Positions 26,401 through 35,552 of a stretch of DNA of 64,000 nucleotides are shown one piece after another. The translations under genes and the position numbers were made by a program. Origin of the DNA: JACCTU01 sp963848525 (GTDB lineage Bacteria > Actinomycetota > Thermoleophilia > Gaiellales > Gaiellaceae); the NCBI GenBank assembly GCA_963848525.1, contig CAWKDZ010000001.1, forward strand, positions 62,001 to 126,000. Reading direction: 5' to 3'. The notes below the pieces were generated by a model. The model saw nothing but the letters and a program-made list of their open reading frames with translations, searched no databases and was not told the origin of the DNA. Within the stretch, counting starts at the first letter, position 1; every line of letters begins with the position of its first letter.

Positions 26401-28323
26401 CTAGAGACTCTGCGGATCGACGTCGACGAAGGTCGTTAGGCCCGCGCGGCGCATCGCGGGCGCGGCCGCGCTGAGCTGTCGGGCGACGCGCGCGGCGACG
26501 CGCCGCGGCTCGGCCGTCTTCGCGAGCAGCTGCGCGCGGTGGCGCCCGCGCAGGCGAAGCAGCGGCGCGGGCCCGAGCAGCTCGGCGGCCTCGAGGCCGG
26601 CGGCGAGCTCTTGCAGGGCGACGAGCGGTGCGCCGGCTTCAGGCCCGGCGACGACGACGCGCACGAGGTGGCGAAACGGCGGGTACGCGAGCTCGCGGCG
26701 CCGTTCGAGCTCGCCGGCGAGGAAGCCCTCGACGTCGTGGCGCGCAGCGTGGACGACCGCGCGCGCGTCCGGCTGGAACGTCTGCACGATCACGCGCCCC
26801 GGGGCGTCGCGGCCCGACCGTCCGGCGAGCTGTGTCAGGAGCTGGAACGTCCGCTCCTCCGCGCGAAAGTCCGGCATGGAGAGCTGCGTGTCCGCGTCCA
26901 CGACCGCCGCGAGCGCGACGCCCGCGAAGTGGTGGCCCTTGGCCACCATCTGCGTCCCGAGCAGCACCGCGCGCTCGGCCGCGGCGAAGCGCCGCAGCGC
27001 GTCGGGCACCGCGCCGCGCTCGTCGACCACGTCCGCGTCGAGCCGGATCCGCTCGAGCTCGGGCACGTGCTCTGCGAGCTCCCGCTCGAGGCGCTGCGTG
27101 CCAGCGCCGATCCGTGCGAGCTCGGACGATCCGCACACCGGGCAGACGTCCGGCGATGGCTCGACGTGCGCGCAGTGGTGGCAGTGCAGCCGGTCGTCTC
27201 GGTGCAGCACGAGCGCGACGTCGCAGTTCGGGCAACGTCGCGTCCTCCCGCAGGCGCGGCAGTGCACAGCCGGTGCGACGCCGCGGCGGTTGAGCAGCAG
27301 GATCGCCTTCGACCCTTCCTCCGCGACGCGGCCGAGCGCGGCGAGCAGCGGCGCGGACAGTGGGTAGCCGGCTTCGCGGCGCAGATCGACGACGCGCACG
27401 GGCGGAAGCGCGCCGGCCAGCCGCCCGCCGAGCTCGAGCCGCTCGAGCCGCTCCCAGCTCTCCGGCCGCGGCGTCGCGCTGCCGTAGACGGCGACCGCGC
27501 CCTCGAGCGCCGCACGCTTCGCCGCGACGGTGCGCGCGTCGTAGCGCGGGTCCGACTCCTGCTTGTACGACTGGTCGTGCTCCTCGTCGACGCAGATCAG
27601 CCCGAGCCCGCGCACCGGTGCGAACACGGCCGAGCGCGCGCCGACGACGATGCGGGCCTCGCCGCGCGCGATCCGCTCGCGCTCGTCGCGCCGCTCGGCC
27701 TCGGTCAGGCCTGAGTGCAGGATCGCGAGCCCGTCGCCGAAGCGGGAAGCGAAGCGCCCGGCAGCCTGCGGCGTCAGCGCGATCTCGGGCACGAGCACGA
27801 TCGCACCGAGCCCGCGCTCGAGCGCCGCCGCGCAGGCCTGGAGGTAGACCTCGGTCTTCCCGCTCCCCGTCGCGCCGTGGAGCAGGAACGTCCCGCCGGT
27901 GCCGAACGCGTCGACGACGCGCCCGACGGCGGCGCGCTGCTCGCCGGACAGCTGCTCCGGCTCAGGCTCGCCGGCGAGCGCCTCGCGGGCGAGCGGCGTA
28001 GGCATCTCCTTGCGACGCTTGCGGACCCGTGGCGCGACGAGGGGCAGCGTCCGCCCGGGGGTCGAGCCGTAGTACTCCGCGAGCCAGAGGGCGAGGTCGA
28101 TCAGCGCCGGCGGGAGCTCCTCGACGACGCGCTCGATCGGCGCGACGGCGATGCCCTCCGGAGCGACGCCGTCCACCTCGACGACGACGCCGCGCGCCTT
28201 CGAGCGTGCGAACCGCACCTCGACGACGGCGCCCTTCTCGACGCCGTCGGGAACCTCGTACGTGAAGATCCGGGCCAGCGCCCGCGCGGGGACGAGCGGG
28301 TACACCGACGCGTAGCGCGGCAC
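26401..28323 (-). CDS. priA: Primosomal protein N' (replication restart helicase PriA)
   Basis: 640 residues. N-terminal DNA-binding domain, then the helicase core: Walker A LLHGATGSGKTEVYLQ, DEEHDQSYKQE and the zinc-binding insert CRACGRTRRCPNCDVALVLH ... CHHCAH ... CPVCGSSEL, then TQMVAKGHHF and QLAGRSGRD. It reloads the replisome at stalled forks, alongside RecG. It is the first gene of the minus-strand priA-def-fmt-rsmB-aph-rpe-rib run; the iron operon diverges from it. Confidence 0.95.
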   Translation of the reverse strand: MPRYASVYPLVPARALARIFTYEVPDGVEKGAVVEVRFARSKARGVVVEVDGVAPEGIAVAPIERVVEELPPALIDLALWLAEYYGSTPGRTLPLVAPRVRKRRKEMPTPLAREALAGEPEPEQLSGEQRAAVGRVVDAFGTGGTFLLHGATGSGKTEVYLQACAAALERGLGAIVLVPEIALTPQAAGRFASRFGDGLAILHSGLTEAERRDERERIARGEARIVVGARSAVFAPVRGLGLICVDEEHDQSYKQESDPRYDARTVAAKRAALEGAVAVYGSATPRPESWERLERLELGGRLAGALPPVRVVDLRREAGYPLSAPLLAALGRVAEEGSKAILLLNRRGVAPAVHCRACGRTRRCPNCDVALVLHRDDRLHCHHCAHVEPSPDVCPVCGSSELARIGAGTQRLERELAEHVPELERIRLDADVVDERGAVPDALRRFAAAERAVLLGTQMVAKGHHFAGVALAAVVDADTQLSMPDFRAEERTFQLLTQLAGRSGRDAPGRVIVQTFQPDARAVVHAARHDVEGFLAGELERRRELAYPPFRHLVRVVVAGPEAGAPLVALQELAAGLEAAELLGPAPLLRLRGRHRAQLLAKTAEPRRVAARVARQLSAAAPAMRRAGLTTFVDVDPQSL

Positions 28324-28345
28324 CGAGCCAATCTACTCACGACCC

Positions 28346-28365
28346 CTGTAAGGTTTCCCTTACAG
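28346..28365. promoter_or_regulatory. DtxR-type operator candidate upstream of fbpC
   Basis: CTGTAAGG-TTTC-CCTTACAG, an exact 8-bp inverted repeat with a 4-bp spacer, ending one base before the fbpC ATG. The half-site TGTAAGG recurs in the fbpC-fbpA gap, and the operon's last gene encodes a DtxR-family regulator. The site also occupies the place of the ribosome-binding site, so fbpC may be leaderless or started further in. Confidence 0.6.
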
Positions 28366-28366
28366 C

Positions 28367-29401
28367 ATGGCCTGTGGGACGATCTGCACGCACGGGGTGA
28401 CGAAGCGCTACGGCGCCGTCGCGGCCGTCCTCGAAAGCGATCTCTGCGTCGAGCGCGGAGAGTTCGTCGCGCTGCTCGGCCCGAGCGGCTGCGGCAAGAC
28501 GACCCTGCTTCGCCTCGTCGCGGGGTTCGAGCGCCCCGACGCGGGCGCGATCGCGATCGAGGGCCGGCGGGTCGTAGGGCCGGGCGTGTTCGTCCCTGCG
28601 CACGCCCGCGGGATCGGGATGGTGTTCCAGGAGTACGCGCTCTTCCCGCATCTCTCGGTCGAGCACAACGTCGGGTTCGGCGTCGGGCGCGGCGACAGGC
28701 GCGAGCGCGTCCCGGAGCTGCTCCGCCTCGTCGGGCTGACCGAGTATCGCGAGCGTTTCCCGCACGAGCTCTCGGGCGGCCAACAGCAGCGCGTCGCGCT
28801 CGCGCGCGCACTTGCGCCGAGGCCGTCGGTCGTGCTCCTCGACGAGCCCTGGTCGAACATCGACCCCCTGCTGCGCGCGTCGATGCGCGCAGAGCTCGCC
28901 GAGATCCTGCGCGGCATCGACGTCACGGTGCTCTTCGTCACGCACGACCGGGAGGAGGCGTTCTCACTCGCGGACCGGATCGCGCTGATGCGCGACGGCA
29001 CGGTCGTGCAGACCGGCGCGCCCGAGGAGCTCTACCTCGCGCCGGCGGACCGCTGGGCCGCCGAGTTCGTCGGCGCCGCCAACTTCCTTCCCGGCACGAT
29101 CAGCGACGGCCTCGTCGACACGCTGATCGGGCGCTTCCCCGTCGCGAACCTGAACGGCCACCGGCGGGTCGAGGCGCTGATCCGGCCGGAGCAGCTCGAA
29201 CTCTCGCCCGACCCGTCCGGCGCCGGCGAGGTCGTCGGCCGCGAGTTCCGCGGCCACGACGTCTTCTACCGCGTGCGCCTGAGCAACGGCGCGCTCGTCC
29301 TCTCGCAGCGACCGTCGACGGAGGTCGTGCCCCTCGGCGCGCGCGTCGCGTTGCACGCGCACGAGCGGCGCGTGACCGTCTTCGAGACGGTTCCGGCTTG
29401 A
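28367..29401 (+). CDS. fbpC: Ferric iron ABC transporter ATP-binding protein
   Basis: 344 residues. Walker A GPSGCGKT (38-45), Q-loop VFQEYALFP, signature LSGGQQQRVALARAL, Walker B VVLLDEPWSNIDP and switch His in FVTHDREEAFSLAD. A C-terminal OB/TOBE-like domain follows (VEALIRPEQLELSPDPSG), typical of FbpC/PotA-type importers. Neighbouring binding protein and permease genes make it the ATPase of a Fe3+ importer. Confidence 0.9.
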   Translation: MACGTICTHGVTKRYGAVAAVLESDLCVERGEFVALLGPSGCGKTTLLRLVAGFERPDAGAIAIEGRRVVGPGVFVPAHARGIGMVFQEYALFPHLSVEHNVGFGVGRGDRRERVPELLRLVGLTEYRERFPHELSGGQQQRVALARALAPRPSVVLLDEPWSNIDPLLRASMRAELAEILRGIDVTVLFVTHDREEAFSLADRIALMRDGTVVQTGAPEELYLAPADRWAAEFVGAANFLPGTISDGLVDTLIGRFPVANLNGHRRVEALIRPEQLELSPDPSGAGEVVGREFRGHDVFYRVRLSNGALVLSQRPSTEVVPLGARVALHAHERRVTVFETVPA

Positions 29402-29404
29402 CGC

Positions 29405-29454
29405 GTCAGGTCCCCCTTACATACGCTTCCGCCGCCCTGTAAGGCGGACCTGAC
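29405..29454 (+). promoter_or_regulatory. Large inverted repeat between fbpC and fbpA
   Basis: Left arm GTCAGGTCCCCCTTACA (29405-29421) and right arm TGTAAGGCGGACCTGAC (29438-29454) match at 16 of 17 positions around a 16-bp loop. The inner ends repeat the TGTAAGG half-site of the operator at 28346-28365. In RNA it would form a strong hairpin just before the fbpA ribosome-binding site, so it could attenuate, protect the mRNA 5' end of fbpA, or bind the DtxR-family regulator as DNA. Confidence 0.55.
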
Positions 29455-29462
29455 AAGGAGGC

Positions 29463-30496
29463 GTGTTGAAGAAGCTGGCCGTGCTCGGATCCCTGGTGGC
29501 GCTGCTCGCGACGTCGCTGCTCGCGACCGCCGCGGGCGGGCGCCCGGAGGCGACCACGAGCCTCACCGTGTATTCGGGACGCGACGAGCGCTTCGTCGGC
29601 GCGATCTACAAGCGCTTCAAGACGCTGACGGGCATCGAGCTGAACGTGCGCTACGGCGACAGCGCAGCGCTCGCGGCCGCGCTCGCTCGAGGAAGGTGGG
29701 AACAGCCCCGCCGACGTGTTCGTCTCGCAGGACGCGGGCGCGCTCGGCGCGGTCGCGACCCGCGGCCGGCTCACGGTCCTGCCGCAGGCGCTGCTGAACC
29801 GGGTGCCCGCGCGCTTCCGCGCCCCCGGTAAGCGCTGGGTCGGCGTCAGCGGCCGCGCGCGCGTCGTCGTCTACAACACAGAGTCGGTCGCGGCCGAGCG
29901 AGCTGCCGGCCACGATCTACGGCTACACGCAGCCTCGGTGGCGCGGAAAGGTCGGGCTGCCGCCGACGAACGCGTCGTTCCAGGCGTTCGTCAGCGCGAT
30001 GCGGATTCGTGCCGGCGAAGCGCGGACGCGGAACTGGCTGACCGCCCTGAAGGCGAACGACGTGAAGTTCTACAGCGGGAACGCGCAGGTGGTCGCGGCG
30101 GTGGCGCGCGGCGAGATCGAGGTCGGCTTCGTGAACCACTACTACCTCTATCAGCTCAAGGAGCAGCAGCCGAACGCGACCGCGGCCAACCACTTCCTGC
30201 GCGGGAAGAACGACCCGGGCGCGCTGATCAACGTCGCCGGCGCCGGGGTCGTCGCGAGCTCGGGCAAGAAGCAGGCGGCGCAGCGCCTGATCTCGTTCCT
30301 GCTCTCCCGCGAGGCGCAGCAGCACTTCTCGCGCAGCCCGGGGCGCGCCGAGTACCCGTTGATCCGCTCGGTGCAGCCGCGGGCCGGCCTGCCCGCCCTG
30401 AGCCGGATCGAGGGAGCGCGGATCAGCCTCGGGCGGCTCGGCCGTGAGCTCGAGCAGACGCTCGTGGTGCTGAACGAGGTCGGCTACACGCGGTGA
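29463..30496 (+). CDS. fbpA: Ferric iron ABC transporter substrate-binding protein, two frame breaks
   Basis: About 344 residues spread over three frames. Frame 1: signal peptide (GTG start, MLKKLAVLGSLVALLATSLLA) then TSLTVYSGRDERFVGAIYKRF. A break near 29685 leads to SPADVFVSQDAGALGAV and VVVYNTESVAA. A second break near 29895 leads to LPATIYGYTQPRWRGKVG, PPTNASFQAFVSAMR, VGFVNHYYLYQLKEQ and GAGVVASSGKKQAAQRLI. These are the standard landmarks of FbpA-type ferric-binding proteins, including the tyrosine pair YY. Both breaks behave as one extra base; likely sequencing errors. Confidence 0.85.
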
Positions 30497-32103
30497 ACGA
30501 GCGCGGCGCTCGCGTCGGGCCGCCCTCGGCGGGCCGACGCGCGCCGCTCTCCCTCGCCCTCCCGGCGATCGCGGCGACGGCGGCGGTGCTGCTGCCGGTC
30601 GTCTACCTCGTCGTTCGCGCCGCGACGGCGAGCGAGAGCGCATGGTCGGTGCTCGACTCGACGACGGCGCGACTCGTGTTCGACACGGCGCTGCTGATGG
30701 CGTCCGTAGTGGCGGCGGCGATCGCGGTCGGGGTACCGCTCGCCTGGCTGATCGTCCGGACCGACCTGCCGCTACGTGCGTTCTTCGGGGTCGCGGTCGC
30801 TCTCCCGCTCGTGATCCCGAGCTACGTCGCGGCTCTGGCCCTGCTCGGCGCGCTGGGGCCGCGCGGCCTGCTCCAGGAGGTGCTCGAGGGGCCGTTCGGC
30901 GTCGAGCGGCTGCCGGAGATCTACGGCTTCTCCGGCGCACTGCTCGCACTCACGCTCTCGACGTACCCGTACGTCTACCTGCTCGTCGCGGCCGCGCTCC
31001 GGGAGCTCGACGCGTCGCTCGAGGAGGCTGCGGGCGCGCTCGGCAAGCCGCCGTTGCGTGTCTTCCTGACCGTGACGCTGCCGTCCCTCCGCCCCGCGGT
31101 CGCAGCCGGCGGGCTGCTCGTTGCGCTCTACGTGCTCGCCGACTTCGGCGCGGTCTCGCTGATGCAGTACTCAGCGCTCACCCGCGCGATCTACCTCCAG
31201 TACCAGGGGCTGTTCGACCGCGATCCGGCCGCGGTGCTCGGGCTCGTGCTGGTCGCGTCGACGCTCGTCGTCCTGCTCGCCGAGTCCTGGGCGCGAACGC
31301 GGGCGCGCTTCCATCGCTCCGGGCGCGGCGCAGGACGTCCCCCCGCGCGTGTCCGCCTCGGCCGGCTCCGCTGGCTGGCGACGGCGTACTGCGGCCTCGT
31401 CGTGCTCGTCTTCCTCGCGCTGCCGGTCGGCGTGCTCGTCTACTGGGCCTTGCAGGGCGCCTCGGCGGGCCGGCCTTTCGACCTGCTCTGGAGCGCTGCC
31501 CTCAACTCGATGCTCGCGTCGTCGCTCGCAGCGGTCGTCGCGGTCGCGGCGGCGATCCCCGTCGCGCTGCTCGCGCAGCGCTACACGAGGACCTGGACTC
31601 GCACGCTCGAGCGTCTCTGCTTCATCGGCAACGGCCTCCCGGGGATCGTGATCGCGTTGTCGCTCGTCTTCTTCAGCGCGCGCTACGGCTGGCTGTACCA
31701 GACGCTCGCCCTGCTCGTGTTCGCGTACGTCGTCCGCTTCCTGCCGGAAGCTCTCGCCGCCAGCGGCTCCGCGCTGCGGCTCGTCGACCCGAGACTCGAG
31801 GACGCCGCGCGCGGTCTCGGCCGCCGGAACGTGGGCGTGCTCGTGCGGGTCACGCTCCCGCTGGCGCGACCGGGCGTGCTGGCGGGCGCGGCGCTCGTCT
31901 TCCTGTCGGCGATGAAGGAGCTCCCGGCCACGCTCCTGCTCCGCCCGATCGGCTTCGAGACGCTCGCGACCGAGATCTGGCAGGCGACGAACGTCGCCGC
32001 GTACTCCGAGGCGGCCCTGCCGGCGCTGCTGCTGATCCTCGTCTCCGTGCCCTTCGTCTACGTGCTCGCGGCACGCCGGGGGCTCGAAGTCGGCGGCGGC
32101 TAG
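30493..32103 (+). CDS. fbpB: Ferric iron ABC transporter permease
   Basis: 536 residues with twelve predicted membrane segments in two homologous halves, each with the EAA loop of importers (LEEAAGALGKPPLRVFLTVTLP and LEDAARGLGRRNVGVLVRVTLP). Fused two-domain permeases are typical of the FbpB/ThiP type. GTG start overlaps the fbpA stop as GTGA. Confidence 0.92.
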   Translation: MNERGARVGPPSAGRRAPLSLALPAIAATAAVLLPVVYLVVRAATASESAWSVLDSTTARLVFDTALLMASVVAAAIAVGVPLAWLIVRTDLPLRAFFGVAVALPLVIPSYVAALALLGALGPRGLLQEVLEGPFGVERLPEIYGFSGALLALTLSTYPYVYLLVAAALRELDASLEEAAGALGKPPLRVFLTVTLPSLRPAVAAGGLLVALYVLADFGAVSLMQYSALTRAIYLQYQGLFDRDPAAVLGLVLVASTLVVLLAESWARTRARFHRSGRGAGRPPARVRLGRLRWLATAYCGLVVLVFLALPVGVLVYWALQGASAGRPFDLLWSAALNSMLASSLAAVVAVAAAIPVALLAQRYTRTWTRTLERLCFIGNGLPGIVIALSLVFFSARYGWLYQTLALLVFAYVVRFLPEALAASGSALRLVDPRLEDAARGLGRRNVGVLVRVTLPLARPGVLAGAALVFLSAMKELPATLLLRPIGFETLATEIWQATNVAAYSEAALPALLLILVSVPFVYVLAARRGLEVGGG

Positions 32104-32113
32104 CATCCTCCCG

Positions 32114-32788
32114 ATGGCGCGCGAAGGCCACTCGGTCGACGAGTACCTCGAGACGATCTACTTCCTGGCGTTCCCGATCGGCGAGTACCGGCCGCTGGCG
32201 GACGGCCTCCCGACCGTCGCGGTACGGGTCGCGGAGATGCTCGGCGTGTCGCGCGCGTCCGCCGGCGAGATGCTGAAGCGGCTGGAGGCGGAGGGCCTGA
32301 TCGAGCGCGGCGAGCACAAGGAGGCGCTGCTGACGAAGGCGGGTCGCGCGCGGGCAGAGCGCGTCGTCCGCAAGCATCGGCTGATCGAGCGCCTGCTCAC
32401 GGACTTCATGGGCTACACGGCGGCAGAGGCGCACGTGCACGCGGACGAGCTCGGCGACACGTTCAGCGACGACATGGTCGACCGGATCGCGGAGAAGCTC
32501 GGCAACCCGGACCGCTGCCCGCACGGCTGGCCGGTCGATCCCGCGTTCGAGCAGCGGGAGAACGACGAGCTCGCGCCGCTCGCCGACCTCGACGCCGGCG
32601 CGAAGGCGACGATCGTCCGCCTCGCCGAGCACGACGGCGACCTCCTGCACTGGTTCTACGACCAGGGCCTCGAGCCCGGCCGCTCGCTCGAGGTGCGCTC
32701 GACGGAACCGTTCGCCGTGCGTCTGAACGGCGGTGAGGTCGGCCTGAGCGAGAAGGCCGCCGCGGGCCTCTTCGTCCGCCCCGCCTAG
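32114..32788 (+). CDS. DtxR/IdeR-family metal-dependent regulator
   Basis: 224 residues. The N-terminal winged helix (MLGVSRASAGEMLKRLEAEGLIERG) and dimerisation/metal domain (HRLIERLLTDFMGYTAAEAHVHADELGDTFSDDMVDRI, cut here) carry the usual His/Asp/Glu ligands and the CPHGWPVDP motif; a small SH3-like domain ends the protein. It should repress transport genes when metal is bound. It is the last gene of the iron operon and the natural binder of the CTGTAAGG palindromes. Confidence 0.9.
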   Translation: MAREGHSVDEYLETIYFLAFPIGEYRPLADGLPTVAVRVAEMLGVSRASAGEMLKRLEAEGLIERGEHKEALLTKAGRARAERVVRKHRLIERLLTDFMGYTAAEAHVHADELGDTFSDDMVDRIAEKLGNPDRCPHGWPVDPAFEQRENDELAPLADLDAGAKATIVRLAEHDGDLLHWFYDQGLEPGRSLEVRSTEPFAVRLNGGEVGLSEKAAAGLFVRPA

Positions 32789-33411
32789 GGAACCGTCGCG
32801 AGGAAGGAGCGCAGCAGCACGTAGCGGTCCCGTGCGGCCGCGTACCGGTAGACGCTCGTGCGGACTCGCGACGAGAGCGCGGCGCCGCTCCGGTACCACT
32901 CGACGAGCCTCAACTCGCGGCCGCGAAAGCGCGGCTCGAGCTCGTCCGGCGTCACCTCGAAGCTGCTGAGCAGGAAGCCGGCAGGCGCCGGCTGCGGCGG
33001 GCTCGCAGCGGTGTAGGAGAAGAGCGTTCGCAGGGCCGGACAGCGCCCGCGGACCGGGACGAGCCGCACGACGCGTGCCTTGCCGTCGACGACGGCTCCG
33101 GGCGGTCCGCCGACGACGCCCAGCACCTCCGCTCGGCCGCGCCCGTCCGCCTGGACGAACCGCGCCGCGAGCAGGGACGCGCGCGCCTGGACGACGCGAT
33201 GCGTCCGCTCGCCGCCGCAGGCGTCGACCACGACGACCCGCGACGAGAGCTCGGTGTGGTCGACGCTGACGTCCTCGGTCGCGACGACCCGCTCGAGCGC
33301 GCGGTCACCGTCCAGGTTCGCCCGGAGCGTCAGCTGACGCGAGGGATGCGAGGCCCCTGCCGCCGGCACGGCCACGAGCACCGCCGCGACGATGAACGCC
33401 GCGAGCCTCAT
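32785..33411 (-). CDS. Secreted protein of unknown function
   Basis: 208 residues. Signal peptide MRLAAFIVAAVLVAVPAAGA followed by SRQLTLRANLDGDRALERVVA, which resembles the calcium-binding DxDGDxxxE start of an FG-GAP/VCBS-type repeat, then a beta-rich domain with one central cysteine pair (DACGGE ... GRCPALR). No enzyme motif. The frame is open further upstream through a palindromic repeat, but the ATG at 33409-33411 gives a clean signal peptide. Its stop shares CTAG with the convergent DtxR gene. Confidence 0.6.
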   Translation of the reverse strand: MRLAAFIVAAVLVAVPAAGASHPSRQLTLRANLDGDRALERVVATEDVSVDHTELSSRVVVVDACGGERTHRVVQARASLLAARFVQADGRGRAEVLGVVGGPPGAVVDGKARVVRLVPVRGRCPALRTLFSYTAASPPQPAPAGFLLSSFEVTPDELEPRFRGRELRLVEWYRSGAALSSRVRTSVYRYAAARDRYVLLRSFLATVP

Positions 33412-33453
33412 ACCTCTTCTAACGATCGGACAGGCGAAAAGTTGCAGAGCCAT

Positions 33454-33567
33454 GGGGACTGTCCCGGGACTGTCCCCGGCGAGAGCAAGAGCAGCGGAGT
33501 TGCAGCTTCTTCGGCCGACCACCCTGGCGCGTCCTCCGTCATCGGGGACTGTCCCGGGACTGTCCCC
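33454..33567. repeat. Doublet of 24-bp GGGACTGTCCC palindromes, locus B
   Basis: Copies at 33454-33477 and 33544-33567, each GGGGACTGTCCC followed by GGGACTGTCCCC, 90 bp apart. They occupy the gap between DUF4230 (3' side) and the secreted protein (5' side). Locus A (20467-20581) has the same unit and spacing, while the DNA between copies is unrelated. Confidence 0.8.
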
Positions 33568-33577
33568 CGCCCGTGGC

Positions 33578-34261
33578 TCAGACGGCGTCGACGAAGCGGA
33601 TCGTCACGCTCGTGAAGCCGAGCGCACGCAGCAGGCCGGTGAGCATGCGGCGCGTGTTCTGCTCCGCCCGCGCGAGGATGCCCGAGCCGCTCTGCGCCGA
33701 CGCGAGCAGCTTCTGCTCGGCGAGTCGGTACAGCTCGCGCTCGCTCGTCGGGTTGTCCTCGAAGACCGACGCGACGCGGTCGATCAGACCGCGATCGCGG
33801 TCGTAGACGTAGCTGCGCGTCGGGTCGATGGTTGCATCGAAGAACTCGGCGTGCGGCAGCTCGAGCTCGACCGTGCGACGACCGTCCGACACCCGGACCG
33901 CGTCCTCGTCGAGCCCCGAGAAGTCGACACCCGCCTCGACGTCCCCGACCGCGACGAAGAGCACGCGCTCCCCCCGAATCGCCGAGGGTACGAAGCGGGT
34001 GTCCTTCTCGAGGTCGACGATCACCTCGAAGTGGCCGGTCGCGGCCTGGAAGCGCTCGAGGTCCTGGATCGACTTCAGCACGACCGGGCTGCTGCGGTCG
34101 CGGGTCTCTGTCCGGAAGGGGTTGTCGAACGAGGGCAGGCAGCCGCCGAGCGAACCGAAGACGACGTAGGCGCCCACGAGCACGAGCGCTCCGATTGCGA
34201 CCGCGCGCAGGAGTTCCGAGCGTGGCCGCTGCGGCGTGCTCGGTGCCGGCGGCTCGGTCAG
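33578..34261 (-). CDS. DUF4230-like membrane-anchored protein
   Basis: About 227 residues: short proline-rich cytoplasmic N-terminus, one membrane helix (AVAIGALVLVGAYVVFG) and an extracellular domain with SSPVVLKSIQDLERFQAATG, VIVDLEKDTRFVPSAI and GERVLFVAVGDVEAGVDFS, which matches DUF4230. Function unknown. No ATG, GTG or TTG lies near the metK end; the CTG at 34259-34261 overlaps the metK stop as CTGA and is in frame. A GTG far inside metK is the only other choice. Confidence 0.75.
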   Translation of the reverse strand: MTEPPAPSTPQRPRSELLRAVAIGALVLVGAYVVFGSLGGCLPSFDNPFRTETRDRSSPVVLKSIQDLERFQAATGHFEVIVDLEKDTRFVPSAIRGERVLFVAVGDVEAGVDFSGLDEDAVRVSDGRRTVELELPHAEFFDATIDPTRSYVYDRDRGLIDRVASVFEDNPTSERELYRLAEQKLLASAQSGSGILARAEQNTRRMLTGLLRALGFTSVTIRFVDAV

Positions 34262-35538
34262 CCTTCGTGCGCCGCGGCGCCGATCGGCTCCACGGCCTCG
34301 GGCTCGCCGTCGAGACCGGCTTCGGCCCGCAGCATCACGGCCTTGTCGACGCGCTCCCACGAGAAGTCGTGGTCGTCGCGCCCGAAGTGGCCGTACGCCG
34401 CGGTCTTGGCGTAGATCGGCCGGCGCAGCTCCAGGTCGCGCAGGATCGCCGCGGGCCGCAGGTCGAAGTGCTTGCCGATCAGCTCCTCGATGCGGGCAAC
34501 CGGAACGTGCTCGGTGTCGAACGTCCGTACCGTCACCGACACCGGGTGCGCGACGCCGATCGCGTACGCGACGTTCACCTCGGCGCGGTCGGCCAGGCCG
34601 GCAGCAACGAGGTTCTTGGCGACGTAGCGCGCGGCGTAGGCGGCCGAGCGGTCGACCTTGGTCGGGTCCTTGCCCGAGAAGGCGCCGCCCCCGTGGCGAG
34701 CCGCGCCGCCGTACGTGTCGACGATGATCTTGCGCCCGGTCAGCCCGGTGTCGCCCATCGGCCCGCCGATCACGAACTTGCCCGTCGGGTTGACGTAGAC
34801 GAAGTCGCGGTCGTCGTAGAGGCGCCGCTCGTCGTAGAGGCGCGGGTCGAGGATCGGGTGCAGGACGTGCTCGATCACGTCCTCCTTGATCGTCTCGGCG
34901 TCCACCCCGTCGGCGTGCTGCGTCGAGACCAGCACGCGCACGATCTCGACCGGCGTCTGGCGCCCGTGCTCGTCGACCTCGTAGCGCACCGTGACCTGCG
35001 CCTTGCCGTCGGGCCTCAGATACTTGAGCTGCTGCGACTTCCGGACACCCGCGAGGCGGCGGCAGATCTTGTGCGCGAGCATGATCGGCAGCGGCATCAG
35101 CTCGGGCGACTCCCTCGTCGCGTAGCCGAACATCATCCCCTGGTCACCCGCGCCGACCTTGTCGAGCGGGTCGTCGTCGCCGGGGTCGTGCTGGACCTCG
35201 TACGAGGAGTCGACCCCGAGTGCGATGTCGGGCGACTGCGGGTCGATCGCGACGACGACGCCGCACGTGTTCGCGTCGAAGCCGTGCTCGGTGTGCGTGT
35301 AGCCGATGCCGCGCACCGTCTCGCGCACGAGGTTCGCGACGTCGACGTAGATCTCCGTCGTGATCTCGCCGGCGACGACGACGAGGCCGGTCGTGATCAG
35401 CGTCTCACAGGCGACGCGCCCGTCCGGATCGTCGCGAAGCACCGCGTCGAGGACGGTGTCGGAGATCTGGTCCGCAACTTTGTCCGGATGGCCCTCTGTG
35501 ACCGATTCGGACGTGAAGAGGAACTCGCGCTGCGCCAT
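34258..35538 (-). CDS. metK: S-adenosylmethionine synthase
   Basis: 426 residues making SAM from methionine and ATP. N-terminus FTSESVTEGHPDKVADQISD, then VDSSYEVQHDPGDDDPLDKVGAGDQGMMFGYA (cut as two motifs: GAGDQGMMFGYA is the family signature) and the glycine-rich loop GGGAFSGKDPTKVDRS. The ~20-residue insertion with LDPRLYDERRLYDDRD around the middle is longer than in E. coli. ATG start at MAQREFLF. Confidence 0.97.
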   Translation of the reverse strand: MAQREFLFTSESVTEGHPDKVADQISDTVLDAVLRDDPDGRVACETLITTGLVVVAGEITTEIYVDVANLVRETVRGIGYTHTEHGFDANTCGVVVAIDPQSPDIALGVDSSYEVQHDPGDDDPLDKVGAGDQGMMFGYATRESPELMPLPIMLAHKICRRLAGVRKSQQLKYLRPDGKAQVTVRYEVDEHGRQTPVEIVRVLVSTQHADGVDAETIKEDVIEHVLHPILDPRLYDERRLYDDRDFVYVNPTGKFVIGGPMGDTGLTGRKIIVDTYGGAARHGGGAFSGKDPTKVDRSAAYAARYVAKNLVAAGLADRAEVNVAYAIGVAHPVSVTVRTFDTEHVPVARIEELIGKHFDLRPAAILRDLELRRPIYAKTAAYGHFGRDDHDFSWERVDKAVMLRAEAGLDGEPEAVEPIGAAAHEG

Positions 35539-35552
35539 CGGCCTGAGGTTAC

